Positions 5,696-13,556 of a DNA stretch of 15,807 nt are shown piece after piece. The position numbers were made by a program, and so were the translations under genes. Position 1 is the stretch's first letter. Every line of letters starts with the position of its first letter. Origin of the DNA: JBGZFC01 sp964346495 (GTDB taxonomy: Bacteria > Bacteroidota > Bacteroidia > Bacteroidales > Dysgonomonadaceae); contig CAYFUW010000049.1 of assembly GCA_964346495.1 (NCBI GenBank), forward strand, positions 1 to 15,807, in the 5' to 3' direction. The notes under the pieces were generated by a model, which saw only the letters and a list, made by a program, of their open reading frames with translations, was not told where the DNA came from and searched no databases.

Positions 5696-7225
5696 ATGAA
5701 AAATAGTCTAAAATATATTCGATTTGCTTTAGCCATATTGTCGATTTCATTTCTGGCTTCCTGCGCTACATCCAAACCAACTCTTACAAAAGTAGCCAAT
5801 CCAAATCCTAAACACGAATTTAGAGGAGCATGGATACAGACAGCCTGGCAAGAACGATATACGAAAATGAATAGTTCAGCCATGAGTTACTATCTGAAAG
5901 AGATGGTTCGCAAATTGGATGAAGCGGGAATAAATGCAGTTATTTTTCAAGTTCGTCCGGAAGCAGATGCTTTTTATCAATCTGATATTGAACCATGGTC
6001 GAGATTTATGACGGGAGTACAAGGCAAAGCACCCGATGACCCGACATTTGACCCGTTGGCATTGCTAATTGAAGAGTGTCACAGCAGAGGAATGGAACTT
6101 CATGCGTGGCTAAATCCGTATCGTGCACAGGCAAGTTTAAGTAGCCGATTAGCAGATAATCATCTCTACAGACGCAGTCCCGAACGTTTTATCAAATATG
6201 GAAATCAACTCTTTTTCGATCCCGGCTTGCCCGAAAACAGAACCTATTTTTGTGAAGTAGTGAGAGATATCGTTTCCCGGTACGATGTTGATGCAATTCA
6301 TATCGACGACTATTTCTATCCTTATCCCATTGCCGGAACACCGTTCCCCGACGATAGAAGTTTCTCGATGTACGCAGCTTCGCAAGGTTTTGCATCGTCA
6401 CAACGCGACGATTGGAGACGCAACAATGTGAATTTGCTTATTCAACAGGTAAAACACACAATTGCCGGCGTGAAACCATGGGTGCGTTTTGGTGTTAGCC
6501 CTTTCGGGATTTATCGCAACAAAAGAAACGACCCAAGCGGAAGCAATACAAACGGTTTGCAAAACTATGACGACTTGTATGCCGATATTAAACTGTGGGT
6601 GGAAAAAGGGTGGATAGATTACAATATGCCACAACTTTATTGGGAAATCGGACACTCGGCGGCCGATTATTCAACTCTGCTAACCTGGTGGAATGCTAAC
6701 AATTTTCAACAACCTTTATATATCGGTCAAGACATTAAGCGCTCTTTGGATAAAAACGAATTAGATACTAAAATTCGTCAATCGCGACAAATGAGTTTTG
6801 TTCACGGAAACTGCTATTGGTACGGTTATCAGATTGTTGAAAATACGGACAATGTCTTTTCACTACTGCAAACCAATCTGCACAAATCTAAGTCGTTGAT
6901 ACCGCCTTATACTCATATGCATAAGGGAAAGCCTGCATCGGTGAAAAAGCTGAAAGAAGCATACACATCAGATATGCACTTTCTTACCTGGCAACACACC
7001 AAACAACCAAATAATCCCGAATCGGCACAACGATTTGTGATTTATCGTTTTCGCAAAGGCGAAAAAGTTGATATCAGCAAAGCTCAAAACATTGTAGCCG
7101 TTACACCCGATAACTTTTTCGTTCTGCCTTACGAAGGTGGCAACATTATCTATACCTATGTTGTAGCACCATTAGATGCTTTTTGGAATGAAGGGAAGGG
7201 TAAGAAAATTAAGGTGAGATTGTAG
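5696..7225 (+). CDS. Glycosyl hydrolase-like 10 (GHL10/DUF187) lipoprotein
   Basis: A 509-aa predicted lipoprotein of the GHL10 family (COG1649, YddW-like), with a TIM-barrel fold thought to act on peptidoglycan or other glycans; the substrate is not established. Residues 1-22 form a signal peptide ending in the lipobox LAS-C, with Cys23 as lipid anchor. Family blocks are FRGAWIQ (42-48), QVRPEADAFY (85-94), HAWLNPYR (136-143), IHIDDYFYPYP (201-211, with paired Asp residues likely in the active site), FGVSPFGIYRN and IDYNMPQLYW. About 110 C-terminal residues form a beta-rich, fibronectin-III-like tail, as in other Bacteroidota members. No separate promoter is evident, so it may be read from the upstream genes. 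Confidence 0.87.
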   Translation: MKNSLKYIRFALAILSISFLASCATSKPTLTKVANPNPKHEFRGAWIQTAWQERYTKMNSSAMSYYLKEMVRKLDEAGINAVIFQVRPEADAFYQSDIEPWSRFMTGVQGKAPDDPTFDPLALLIEECHSRGMELHAWLNPYRAQASLSSRLADNHLYRRSPERFIKYGNQLFFDPGLPENRTYFCEVVRDIVSRYDVDAIHIDDYFYPYPIAGTPFPDDRSFSMYAASQGFASSQRDDWRRNNVNLLIQQVKHTIAGVKPWVRFGVSPFGIYRNKRNDPSGSNTNGLQNYDDLYADIKLWVEKGWIDYNMPQLYWEIGHSAADYSTLLTWWNANNFQQPLYIGQDIKRSLDKNELDTKIRQSRQMSFVHGNCYWYGYQIVENTDNVFSLLQTNLHKSKSLIPPYTHMHKGKPASVKKLKEAYTSDMHFLTWQHTKQPNNPESAQRFVIYRFRKGEKVDISKAQNIVAVTPDNFFVLPYEGGNIIYTYVVAPLDAFWNEGKGKKIKVRL

Positions 7226-7436
7226 TTAGTTGACAAGTTTATAGTAAACGAGTAAACAAGTTTTGTTTGTTGGTAATTGTTGTACTTCAGAATTTAGTTT
7301 TCAACTGTTAGCATTTGACTATTGAGTTATTATCCACGATTTTATGGATAAGTAGCAACTAGTTTAAAGATAGCTATTACCTTGGAAAATCATAAAACAT
7401 CAAAAAGTCTCTGTTCTTGATTCTTGGTTCTTGTGT
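7226..7436. repeat. Convergent intergenic gap with short tandem repeats
   Basis: No gene is seen between the lipoprotein gene (+) and the transporter gene (-). AGTAAAC/AAGTTTAT-type 7-8 nt words lie at about 7226-7262, matching those at 2924-2966. A perfect 7-bp hairpin TTATCCA/TGGATAA lies at 7330-7351 without a T-run. A period-7 array (TGTTCTT, GATTCTT, GGTTCTT, GTGTCTA) covers 7412-7439 and its last unit supplies the stop codon of the transporter gene. On the minus strand the array is the same family as 3992-4026 (AAGAACC units). Confidence 0.65.
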
Positions 7437-8390
7437 CTAATTTATCACAGGTCTTTTTCGCCAATATAAAGCCAAAGCCAATCCTGCAACAATATGCCAA
7501 ATACCCCACCATGCAGCAATAAAAGCCATTCCGCCCAACTCTAAATCAGCCGGAAAAATACGAGGATTAAAGATAAGGGCTAGACCTAAACCCGAATTTT
7601 GAATTCCTGTTTCAATTGAAATTGTTCTGCTATCAAATTCATTTACTTTTAAAGCTTTCGGAAGCAAGTATCCGCCCAGAAATGCCAATCCGTTATGAAG
7701 TAGTGCCAATAAGAAAATCAGGTGGATATATTTTAAAAACAGACTAAAATTTCCTGCAAGAGCACCAATAATAAATACTACAAAAAAGAGAATAGAAACT
7801 CTCTGTACATGCTTTTCTACTTTTTTTGCAAAATCAGGGAATTTAACACCAACAAACATCCCAAGAATTACAGGAATACCTAATATTATGAATACAGTGC
7901 GAAACATTTCCATTGCTTCAATGGTGATTGGAACCAATAGAGGTGAATGTTTTGCATATAAGCCACCCCAAAATGCGAAGTTTAGAGGAGTCATTATCAA
8001 ACTCATTATAGTTGTGGTTGCGGTAAGGCTTACCGATAGTGCTACATTAGATTTTGAAATTGCTGAAATCATATTAGAAACATTTCCGCCCGGACATGCA
8101 GCAACCAAAATCATACCCATTGCTACAGCTGTACTCGGTTTTAAGATGAGAACAAGCAGATAGGTTAGAGCGGGCAAAAGAAAATATTGAGAAATTACTC
8201 CGACTATAACCGATTTTGGCTTTTTGATTATATCGGCAAAATGTTTTGGTTTAATGCCCAATGCCACACCAAACATGATGAAAGCAATGGCAAAATTCAT
8301 TATATTTACAGTGCCTTGACTAAAATTAATTCTAACACTATCAAGCTGTTCCAGATTATGAAAAACCTGTAGAAGAGGGATGCTGTACAT
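7437..8390 (-). CDS. Bile acid:sodium symporter family (BASS) transporter
   Basis: A 317-aa polytopic membrane protein of the BASS family, which imports organic anions with sodium; bacterial members carry bile acids, pyruvate, pantoate and other acids, so the substrate is open. About nine to ten hydrophobic segments are visible. Conserved blocks are CPGGNVSN (99-106), ISKSNVALSVSLT (111-123) and ETGIQNSG (260-267); the first and last correspond to the crossover helices that form the sodium sites. The frame stays open a further 65 codons upstream, but a -7 box (TATCTTTG) lies inside that extension, so the ATG at 8390 is the start. It is divergent from the glutamate fermentation operon. Carriage of a carboxylate of that pathway is possible but only a guess. 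Confidence 0.88.
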   Translation of the reverse strand: MYSIPLLQVFHNLEQLDSVRINFSQGTVNIMNFAIAFIMFGVALGIKPKHFADIIKKPKSVIVGVISQYFLLPALTYLLVLILKPSTAVAMGMILVAACPGGNVSNMISAISKSNVALSVSLTATTTIMSLIMTPLNFAFWGGLYAKHSPLLVPITIEAMEMFRTVFIILGIPVILGMFVGVKFPDFAKKVEKHVQRVSILFFVVFIIGALAGNFSLFLKYIHLIFLLALLHNGLAFLGGYLLPKALKVNEFDSRTISIETGIQNSGLGLALIFNPRIFPADLELGGMAFIAAWWGIWHIVAGLALALYWRKRPVIN

Positions 8391-8412
8391 AACTTTTAAA
8401 ATTTTCGAGTCG

Positions 8413-8420
8413 CAAAGATA
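8413..8420 (-). promoter_or_regulatory. -7 box of the transporter promoter
   Basis: The minus strand reads TATCTTTG, a perfect TAnnTTTG, ending 23 nt before the ATG at 8390. The -33 region is not a good TTTG match. It decides the start codon, excluding the longer reading frame that reaches 8585. Confidence 0.6.
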
Positions 8421-8541
8421 CAACTTATTGTGAAAAACAGTACTTGTTGAAATTATTTTATTCCATACTTTCCCAAAAAACAATCTATATATCAATGGAA
8501 TTATAACAAGATGAGTAGTTACACACAAGCTAATTATTTTA

Positions 8542-8572
8542 TTTGAATTAGGTATAATATGTTGTAATTTTG
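8542..8572 (+). promoter_or_regulatory. Distal promoter of the glutamate mutase operon
   Basis: TTTG (8542-8545), exactly 19 nt, then TAATTTTG (8565-8572) is a full match to the Bacteroidota consensus. A second -7-like box, TATATTTG, lies at 8575-8582. Transcription would run about 165 nt before glmS. An inverted repeat overlaps the expected start. Confidence 0.6.
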
Positions 8573-8595
8573 CATATATTTGCATTAAATATGCA
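8571..8595. promoter_or_regulatory. Inverted repeat overlapping the distal promoter (possible operator)
   Basis: TGCATAT (8571-8577) and ATATGCA (8589-8595) are perfect reverse complements 11 nt apart, running from the end of the -7 box to about +17. The position suits a repressor site. Six T follow at 8596-8601, so a weak terminator-like hairpin is an alternative reading. Confidence 0.35.
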
Positions 8596-8687
8596 TTTTT
8601 TACATTAAGTAAAGGAAATTAATAGTGACTGTTAATAAACAGAGATAACTTTTTTCAACACAATTGTTTAGAATTAGTCATTATTTT

Positions 8688-8718
8688 TTTGTTGTTACAA
8701 CTAAAGTCAGTAATTTTG
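8688..8718 (+). promoter_or_regulatory. Proximal promoter of the glutamate mutase operon
   Basis: TTTG (8688-8691), 19 nt, then TAATTTTG (8711-8718) matches the full consensus TTTG-N19-TAnnTTTG. The predicted start near 8725 leaves about 20 nt before the glmS ATG at 8745. No cobalamin riboswitch fits in the interval to the distal promoter. Confidence 0.8.
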
Positions 8719-8744
8719 CAGTAACATTTATGACAAATCATTTT

Positions 8745-9158
8745 ATGGAGAAAAAAACAATTGTAACAGGTGTTATCGGTGCCGATGTACACGCTGTTGG
8801 TAATAAAATTATTGCATTCGCTTTAGAACAAGCCGGTTTTAAAGTTGTAAATCTTGGAGTAATGGTTTCGCAAGAAGAGTATATCGCAGCTGCATTAGAG
8901 ACTAATGCCGATGCAATACTTGTTTCATCGCTATACGGTCATGGTGAAATCGACTGTAATGGTTTGCGTGAAAAATGTGACGAAGCAGGACTTAAAGATA
9001 TTCCTTTACTTGCAGGTGGTAACCTGGTAGTTGGTAAACAAAACTTTGAAGACGTTGAGAAACGCTTTAAACAAATGGGATTCACCAGAGTTTATCCTCC
9101 CGGTACAGATATCGAAACAACTATTTCCGAGCTTAAAGAGATTTTAGAAATAGAATAA
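8745..9158 (+). CDS. glmS: Glutamate mutase (methylaspartate mutase) subunit S, B12-binding
   Basis: The small cobalamin-binding component of glutamate mutase, which with GlmE interconverts L-glutamate and (2S,3S)-3-methylaspartate using adenosylcobalamin. Starting at 8745 the protein has 137 aa, the same as the clostridial subunit, and begins MEKKTIVTGVIGADVHAVG. The DxHxxG base-off B12 motif is present with D14, H16 (cobalt ligand) and G19. SSLYGHGEIDCNGLR (from 61) and LAGGNLVVGKQ are the nucleotide-tail-binding blocks. In-frame upstream codons reach 8664 but cross the proximal promoter; ATG 8730 is a lesser alternative. It is the first gene of the pathway operon. The symbol must not be confused with glucosamine-6-phosphate synthase. 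Confidence 0.96.
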   Translation: MEKKTIVTGVIGADVHAVGNKIIAFALEQAGFKVVNLGVMVSQEEYIAAALETNADAILVSSLYGHGEIDCNGLREKCDEAGLKDIPLLAGGNLVVGKQNFEDVEKRFKQMGFTRVYPPGTDIETTISELKEILEIE

Positions 9159-9228
9159 TAATTATCTCAAGCAATAATTGTTCAGTATTAACACTTTAGT
9201 CCTAAGCCAAAAGCAAAGGTCTTAACAA

Positions 9229-10617
9229 ATGAATATTCTTACTGCCGATTTCGGTTCTACTTATACAAAGCTTACTGCCATAGATACGGCAAACAGCACA
9301 ATTTTGGGTACGTCCGCCGCATTCACCACAATTGAAACGAATGTAATGGATGGATTCAATAATGCTATGTCCAAACTTGAGGCAAAAATAGGTAAGTTTG
9401 AATACGAAGAACTGCTTTGTTGCAGTAGTGCTGCCGGAGGATTGAAAATGGTTGCGCTTGGCCTTGTGCCGGAACTAACTGCAAAAGCAGCAAAAATGGC
9501 AGCGTCAAGTGCAGGTGCAAAGGTGGTAAAGACCTATTCATTTGAAATATCGATGCAAGAGCAGGATGAGATTTACGAAATAAATCCTGACTTAGTTTTG
9601 CTTTGCGGAGGAACTGATGGTGGAAATAAGGACGTAATTATTGCCAATGCCAAACGACTTTGCGATATCAAACGCAGCTTCTCTGTTATTGTTGCGGGTA
9701 ACAAAAGTGCATCTTACGAATTGGAAGAGATATTTTCGGCATCCGATAAAGATTATGTTATTACTGATAACGTGATGCCAGAGTTCAACAAACTCAATAT
9801 CGGTCCGGCAAAACAGAAGATAAAAGAGTTGTTTATCAGTAAGATTATCGATGCTAAAGGGTTGAGTAATGTCCAAAAAATGAGTCGCTACCAAATAATT
9901 CCGACGCCATTGGCAGTGCTAAACGGGTGCGAATTGTACAGTAAAGGTACAAAAAGCCAAGAAGGTGTAGGCAATTTGTTGGCGATAGATATTGGCGGTG
10001 CTACTACCGATGTCTATTCGATGACGGACGGAAAACCAACTATCGAAAACGTGATGATAAAAGGACTTCCCGAACCTTTCGCTAAACGTACGGTTGAAGG
10101 AGATTTGGGAATGCGTTACAGCCTTTCGTCACTACTTGATGAATTGGATGTAGAGAATATTGCAAACGAGATTGGTGTAGAAAAAGAGCAGATAGTAGAT
10201 TGGGTGGCAGGTTGCACACAATGTCCCGATACTTTAGCAGATGTAGATTCGGTTGAGCAAAAAATAGAGGAAGTACTTGCCAGAAATGCTATCAGAATTG
10301 CCGTTGAAAGACACAGTGGCGTTTATCAGGAAGCATACACACCATTAGGGCAAATTTTTACACTTACCGGTAAAGACCTGTCCGATATTACGTCGGTAAT
10401 AGGTATTGGCGGAGTAATTATAAACAGCAAGAACGCTAAGTATATGTTGGAAGGTGCTGCGTCAAATACATCTAATCCAATGTTTGCGAAGCCAAAATCG
10501 CCAAGTTATATGCTCGATAAAAAATACATTTTTGCATCTATGGGTTTGCTTAGTGCAATAAATCCCGATTTGGCATTGGAAATAATGAAAAAAGAGATAA
10601 AAGCAATAGAGAAATAA
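9229..10617 (+). CDS. glmL: Glutamate mutase accessory protein GlmL (MutL)
   Basis: A 462-aa ASKHA-fold (actin/Hsp70-like) ATPase encoded between the two mutase subunits, as in clostridia. By analogy with other B12-enzyme reactivases it probably exchanges inactivated cobalamin or assembles the holoenzyme, but this is inferred, not shown. Visible nucleotide-site motifs are LTADFGSTYTKLTAID (4-19, phosphate 1), CGGTDGG (126-132) and AIDIGGATTDVYS (252-264, phosphate 2). SVIGIGGVIIN near the C-terminus resembles the adenosine loop. It starts 70 nt after glmS and ends 46 nt before glmE. It is not related to the DNA mismatch-repair MutL. Confidence 0.93.
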   Translation: MNILTADFGSTYTKLTAIDTANSTILGTSAAFTTIETNVMDGFNNAMSKLEAKIGKFEYEELLCCSSAAGGLKMVALGLVPELTAKAAKMAASSAGAKVVKTYSFEISMQEQDEIYEINPDLVLLCGGTDGGNKDVIIANAKRLCDIKRSFSVIVAGNKSASYELEEIFSASDKDYVITDNVMPEFNKLNIGPAKQKIKELFISKIIDAKGLSNVQKMSRYQIIPTPLAVLNGCELYSKGTKSQEGVGNLLAIDIGGATTDVYSMTDGKPTIENVMIKGLPEPFAKRTVEGDLGMRYSLSSLLDELDVENIANEIGVEKEQIVDWVAGCTQCPDTLADVDSVEQKIEEVLARNAIRIAVERHSGVYQEAYTPLGQIFTLTGKDLSDITSVIGIGGVIINSKNAKYMLEGAASNTSNPMFAKPKSPSYMLDKKYIFASMGLLSAINPDLALEIMKKEIKAIEK

Positions 10618-10663
10618 ATAAAACAGAATAATAAACAGAATAAACATAAAGTCCCAAAAGAGT

Positions 10664-12115
10664 ATGAAAATTAAAAACGAAAAGCTTACAAATGATGCTT
10701 TTTTTGCCGAACGCAAAGAAATTCTTCAACATTGGCCCACAGGAAAAAACATCGATTTTGATGAGGCTGTAGAATATCAAAAATCAATTCCTGAGGAGAA
10801 AAGATTTGGTGCAAAACTTGCCAAAGCTGCAGAAAACAATGAGACGCTTATTCAACCGCGTGCAGGTGTAGCTATCTATCAAGAGCACATCAAACTGCTA
10901 CAATATCTAGAAACTGAAGGGGAAGCCGACTTGTTGCCTACAACAGTTGACAGTTATACACGACTAAACCGTTATAACGAGGCTGAAACAGGAATCGAGA
11001 AAAGTAAAGAGTCAGGCCGTTCTATGCTTAACGGTTTCCCGATTGTGAACTATGGTAAAGATATTTGCCGTACGGTAACATCTGCACTTACAAATCCGGT
11101 GCAAGTTCGCCATGGGACCCCCGATGCACGCTTACTAACCGAGATTAGTATTGCCGGAGGTTTTACTTCATACGAGGGAGGTGGTATTTCATATAATATA
11201 CCATATTCTAAAGATCACTCACTTGAGAAAACAATTGCTCACTGGCAATATACCGACCGCTTAATTGGTCTATACGAAGAGGCTGGCGTTTCTATCAACA
11301 GAGAACCGTTTGGTCCGCTTACAGGAACACTTATTCCTGCTTGTATTTCTAACTCTGTAGCTGTAATTGAGGCTCTGCTTGCGGCTACTCAGGGTGTTAA
11401 AGATATTACTGTAGGATACGGACAGTGTGGTAACCTGATTCAAGACGTTGCGGCAATCAAATCTCTAGATATCATGACTCGTGAATATCTCGATAAATTT
11501 GGATATAACGATGTGCGTGTTACTACTGTTTTCCACCAATGGATGGGTGGTTTCCCACAAGACGAAGCCAAAGCTTTCGGCGTAATTTCTTGGGGTGCAG
11601 CTGCTGCAGCATTAGCCAAAGCTACAAAAGTTATCGTGAAAACACCACACGAAGCTATGGGAGTTCCAACAAAAGAGGCAAACGCTGCCGGATTGAGAGC
11701 AACAAAACAAGTTATTTCGATGCTTAGAGACCAGGATTTAAGAGGAATACCTGCTGTAATTACAGAGAGTGAAATAATAATGGCAGAGATGAGATGTATC
11801 TTAGATAAGGTTGAAGAGTTGGGTAACGGTGACTATGCTGTTGGTACAGTTGCTGCTTTTGAGGCGGGAGTTCTCGATATTCCATTCGCACCGAGCAGAT
11901 ACAATGCAGGAAAAGTAATGCCGGCAAGAGACGACAAAGGGGCAATACGTTTCCTTGATGCAGGTAATCTGCCACTAACTCAGGATTTGCTAGATTTCCA
12001 TAAACAAAAATTAGAAGAGCGTGCCAAATTTGAAAATCGTCCTGTTAGTTTCCAAATGGTTATTGACGACGTGTACGCAATTGGCAACGGATTTTTAGTG
12101 GGAAGACCAAAATAA
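10664..12115 (+). CDS. glmE: Glutamate mutase (methylaspartate mutase) subunit E, catalytic
   Basis: The catalytic TIM-barrel subunit, where the glutamate radical rearranges to methylaspartate. The 483-aa product is close to the clostridial length. The residues described for the Clostridium cochlearium enzyme as the substrate 'arginine claw' fall at identical numbers here: R66, R100 and R149. E171, Y177 and Y181 also coincide. The stretch QVRHGTPDARLLTEISIAGG (147-166) is highly characteristic. With GlmS this predicts a working mutase, and so a need for imported or made B12. A strong terminator-like hairpin begins 16 nt after the stop. Confidence 0.97.
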   Translation: MKIKNEKLTNDAFFAERKEILQHWPTGKNIDFDEAVEYQKSIPEEKRFGAKLAKAAENNETLIQPRAGVAIYQEHIKLLQYLETEGEADLLPTTVDSYTRLNRYNEAETGIEKSKESGRSMLNGFPIVNYGKDICRTVTSALTNPVQVRHGTPDARLLTEISIAGGFTSYEGGGISYNIPYSKDHSLEKTIAHWQYTDRLIGLYEEAGVSINREPFGPLTGTLIPACISNSVAVIEALLAATQGVKDITVGYGQCGNLIQDVAAIKSLDIMTREYLDKFGYNDVRVTTVFHQWMGGFPQDEAKAFGVISWGAAAAALAKATKVIVKTPHEAMGVPTKEANAAGLRATKQVISMLRDQDLRGIPAVITESEIIMAEMRCILDKVEELGNGDYAVGTVAAFEAGVLDIPFAPSRYNAGKVMPARDDKGAIRFLDAGNLPLTQDLLDFHKQKLEERAKFENRPVSFQMVIDDVYAIGNGFLVGRPK

Positions 12116-12130
12116 CGAAACAATAAAAGG

Positions 12131-12159
12131 AAAAAAGCGATTGCAAAATCGCTTTTTTT
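12131..12159 (+). terminator. Intrinsic terminator or attenuator between glmE and the ammonia-lyase gene
   Basis: A 12-bp perfect stem (12131-12142 with 12147-12158) carries a GCAA tetraloop and ends in seven T. Its core arms are GCGATT and AATCGC. The palindrome GCGATTAATCGC at 12203-12214, ending 9 nt before the next ATG, repeats both arms, so alternative pairing is possible. No TAnnTTTG promoter is visible between hairpin and next gene, which suggests partial readthrough. Confidence 0.85.
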
Positions 12160-12202
12160 AAAAATCAAAAATAAATAACTCAATAATTAACTATAAATAT
12201 CG

Positions 12203-12214
12203 GCGATTAATCGC
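12203..12214 (+). promoter_or_regulatory. GCGATT palindrome beside the ammonia-lyase start codon
   Basis: The perfect 12-nt palindrome GCGATTAATCGC ends 9 nt before the ATG at 12224 and contains the same two hexamers as the upstream terminator stem. It could mask or free the initiation region depending on which partner it pairs with, or serve as a protein-binding site. No function is shown. Confidence 0.4.
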
Positions 12215-12223
12215 TTTAAAATT

Positions 12224-13468
12224 ATGAAAATAACAAAATTAATCTGCGCACCCGGAAGAACCGGATTTTTCTTCGACGACCAAAAAGCTATTAAAGATGG
12301 TGCTAAAAATGATGGTGCATTTTATGTAGGTACACCTGTAACTCCTGGTTTTACAGCAGTACGTCAGGCAGGAGAGTCAATCTCAATTATCTTTGTATTA
12401 GAGAACGGAAGTATGGCACATGGCGATTGTGCTGCGGTACAATATTCAGGTGCAGGAGGACGCGATCCGCTATTTTTGGCAGAAAACTTTATTCCAATCA
12501 TCGAAAAACATATCGCTCCACTGTACGTAGGAAAAGATATTACAACTTTCCGCGAAATGGCAGACTTAGTTGACAAAGGTATCAATCCCGAAACAGGGAA
12601 ACTTTATCATACAGCTATTCGTTACGGAGTTACACAAGCTTGTTTGGATGCCGTTGCAAAAAGCCAGGGCAAATTGATGGCTGAAGTTATCGCTGAAGAG
12701 TACGGAACTAAAATTTCAGACACTATTATCCCTATTTTCTCTCAATCGGGTGACGACCGTTATCTAAATGCAGACAAAATGATTATGAAAGGTGCAGATG
12801 TTTTACCACACGCTCTTTTCAATCACGTAGAGACAAAAGTAGGTTTCAAAGGTGAAAAAATTAAAGATTATATTACTTGGTTACGAGACAGAATACTTAA
12901 ATTAAAACCATTCGAATCGTACGAACCAATTATTCACATTGATGTTTATGGAACACTTGGTATCGTTTTCAATAATGATACAGAAGCTGTTGCAAAATAT
13001 GTCGGCGAATTGGCAGAACTTGCAAAACCGTTCAAATTACGTGTAGAAGGTCCGGTTGATATGGGTAACAAAGAAGACCAAATAAAAGCGCTTCACGACA
13101 TCAGATTATATATTGATGAGCATAATATTAACGCCGAAATCGTTGCTGACGAGTGGTGTAACACACTTCAAGACGTAATCGATTTCTCAGCAGAAAAAGC
13201 AGGTCACATGGCTCAAATTAAAACTCCGGACTTGGGTGGAATTAATAACTCTATCGAAGCAGTATTATATTGCAAAGAGCACGAAATGGGAGCTTACTTG
13301 GGTGGAACTTGTAACGAGACCAGCCGCTCGGCAGAAATTTGTGCACACATTGCTATGGCAACATCTCCTGCACAATGTCTTGCAAAACCGGGTATGGGAG
13401 TTGACGAGGGATATATGATTGTATTTAATGAAATGAGCAGAATATTAGCTATTTCAAGTGCAAAATAA
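12224..13468 (+). CDS. mal: Methylaspartate ammonia-lyase
   Basis: Removes ammonia from (2S,3S)-3-methylaspartate to give mesaconate, the second step of the methylaspartate route; a homodimeric enolase-superfamily enzyme needing magnesium. The 414-aa product aligns with the Clostridium tetanomorphum enzyme with a shift of +2. The catalytic bases His194 and Lys331 correspond to H196 (in VLPHAL) and K333 (in QIKTPDLGG). The metal ligands correspond to D240, E275 and D309. The N-terminal capping domain starts with CAPGRTGFFFDDQ, and HGDCAAVQYSGAGGRDPLF (66-84) is a family block. The ORF is intact and the active site complete. It lies 108 nt after glmE, across the terminator. Confidence 0.97.
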   Translation: MKITKLICAPGRTGFFFDDQKAIKDGAKNDGAFYVGTPVTPGFTAVRQAGESISIIFVLENGSMAHGDCAAVQYSGAGGRDPLFLAENFIPIIEKHIAPLYVGKDITTFREMADLVDKGINPETGKLYHTAIRYGVTQACLDAVAKSQGKLMAEVIAEEYGTKISDTIIPIFSQSGDDRYLNADKMIMKGADVLPHALFNHVETKVGFKGEKIKDYITWLRDRILKLKPFESYEPIIHIDVYGTLGIVFNNDTEAVAKYVGELAELAKPFKLRVEGPVDMGNKEDQIKALHDIRLYIDEHNINAEIVADEWCNTLQDVIDFSAEKAGHMAQIKTPDLGGINNSIEAVLYCKEHEMGAYLGGTCNETSRSAEICAHIAMATSPAQCLAKPGMGVDEGYMIVFNEMSRILAISSAK

Positions 13469-13556
13469 AGAGAGGTCTGTTTTTACAGATTTAGATATTA
13501 AGTATAACTAATAAACAAAGCTGAGTGAATTTCACTTTAAGCAAACAATAAATAAA

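Noticed and set aside
8573..8744. Cobalamin riboswitch before the B12-dependent mutase
   Set aside because: The interval between distal promoter and glmS lacks a B12-box-like conserved core and is too AT-rich and short for the full structure; only a 5-bp hairpin (CTGTT/AACAG, 8629-8642) is seen.
9229..10617. DNA mismatch-repair MutL
   Set aside because: The alternative symbol mutL is shared only by name; the motifs are of the actin/Hsp70-like ATPase fold and the neighbours are glutamate mutase subunits.
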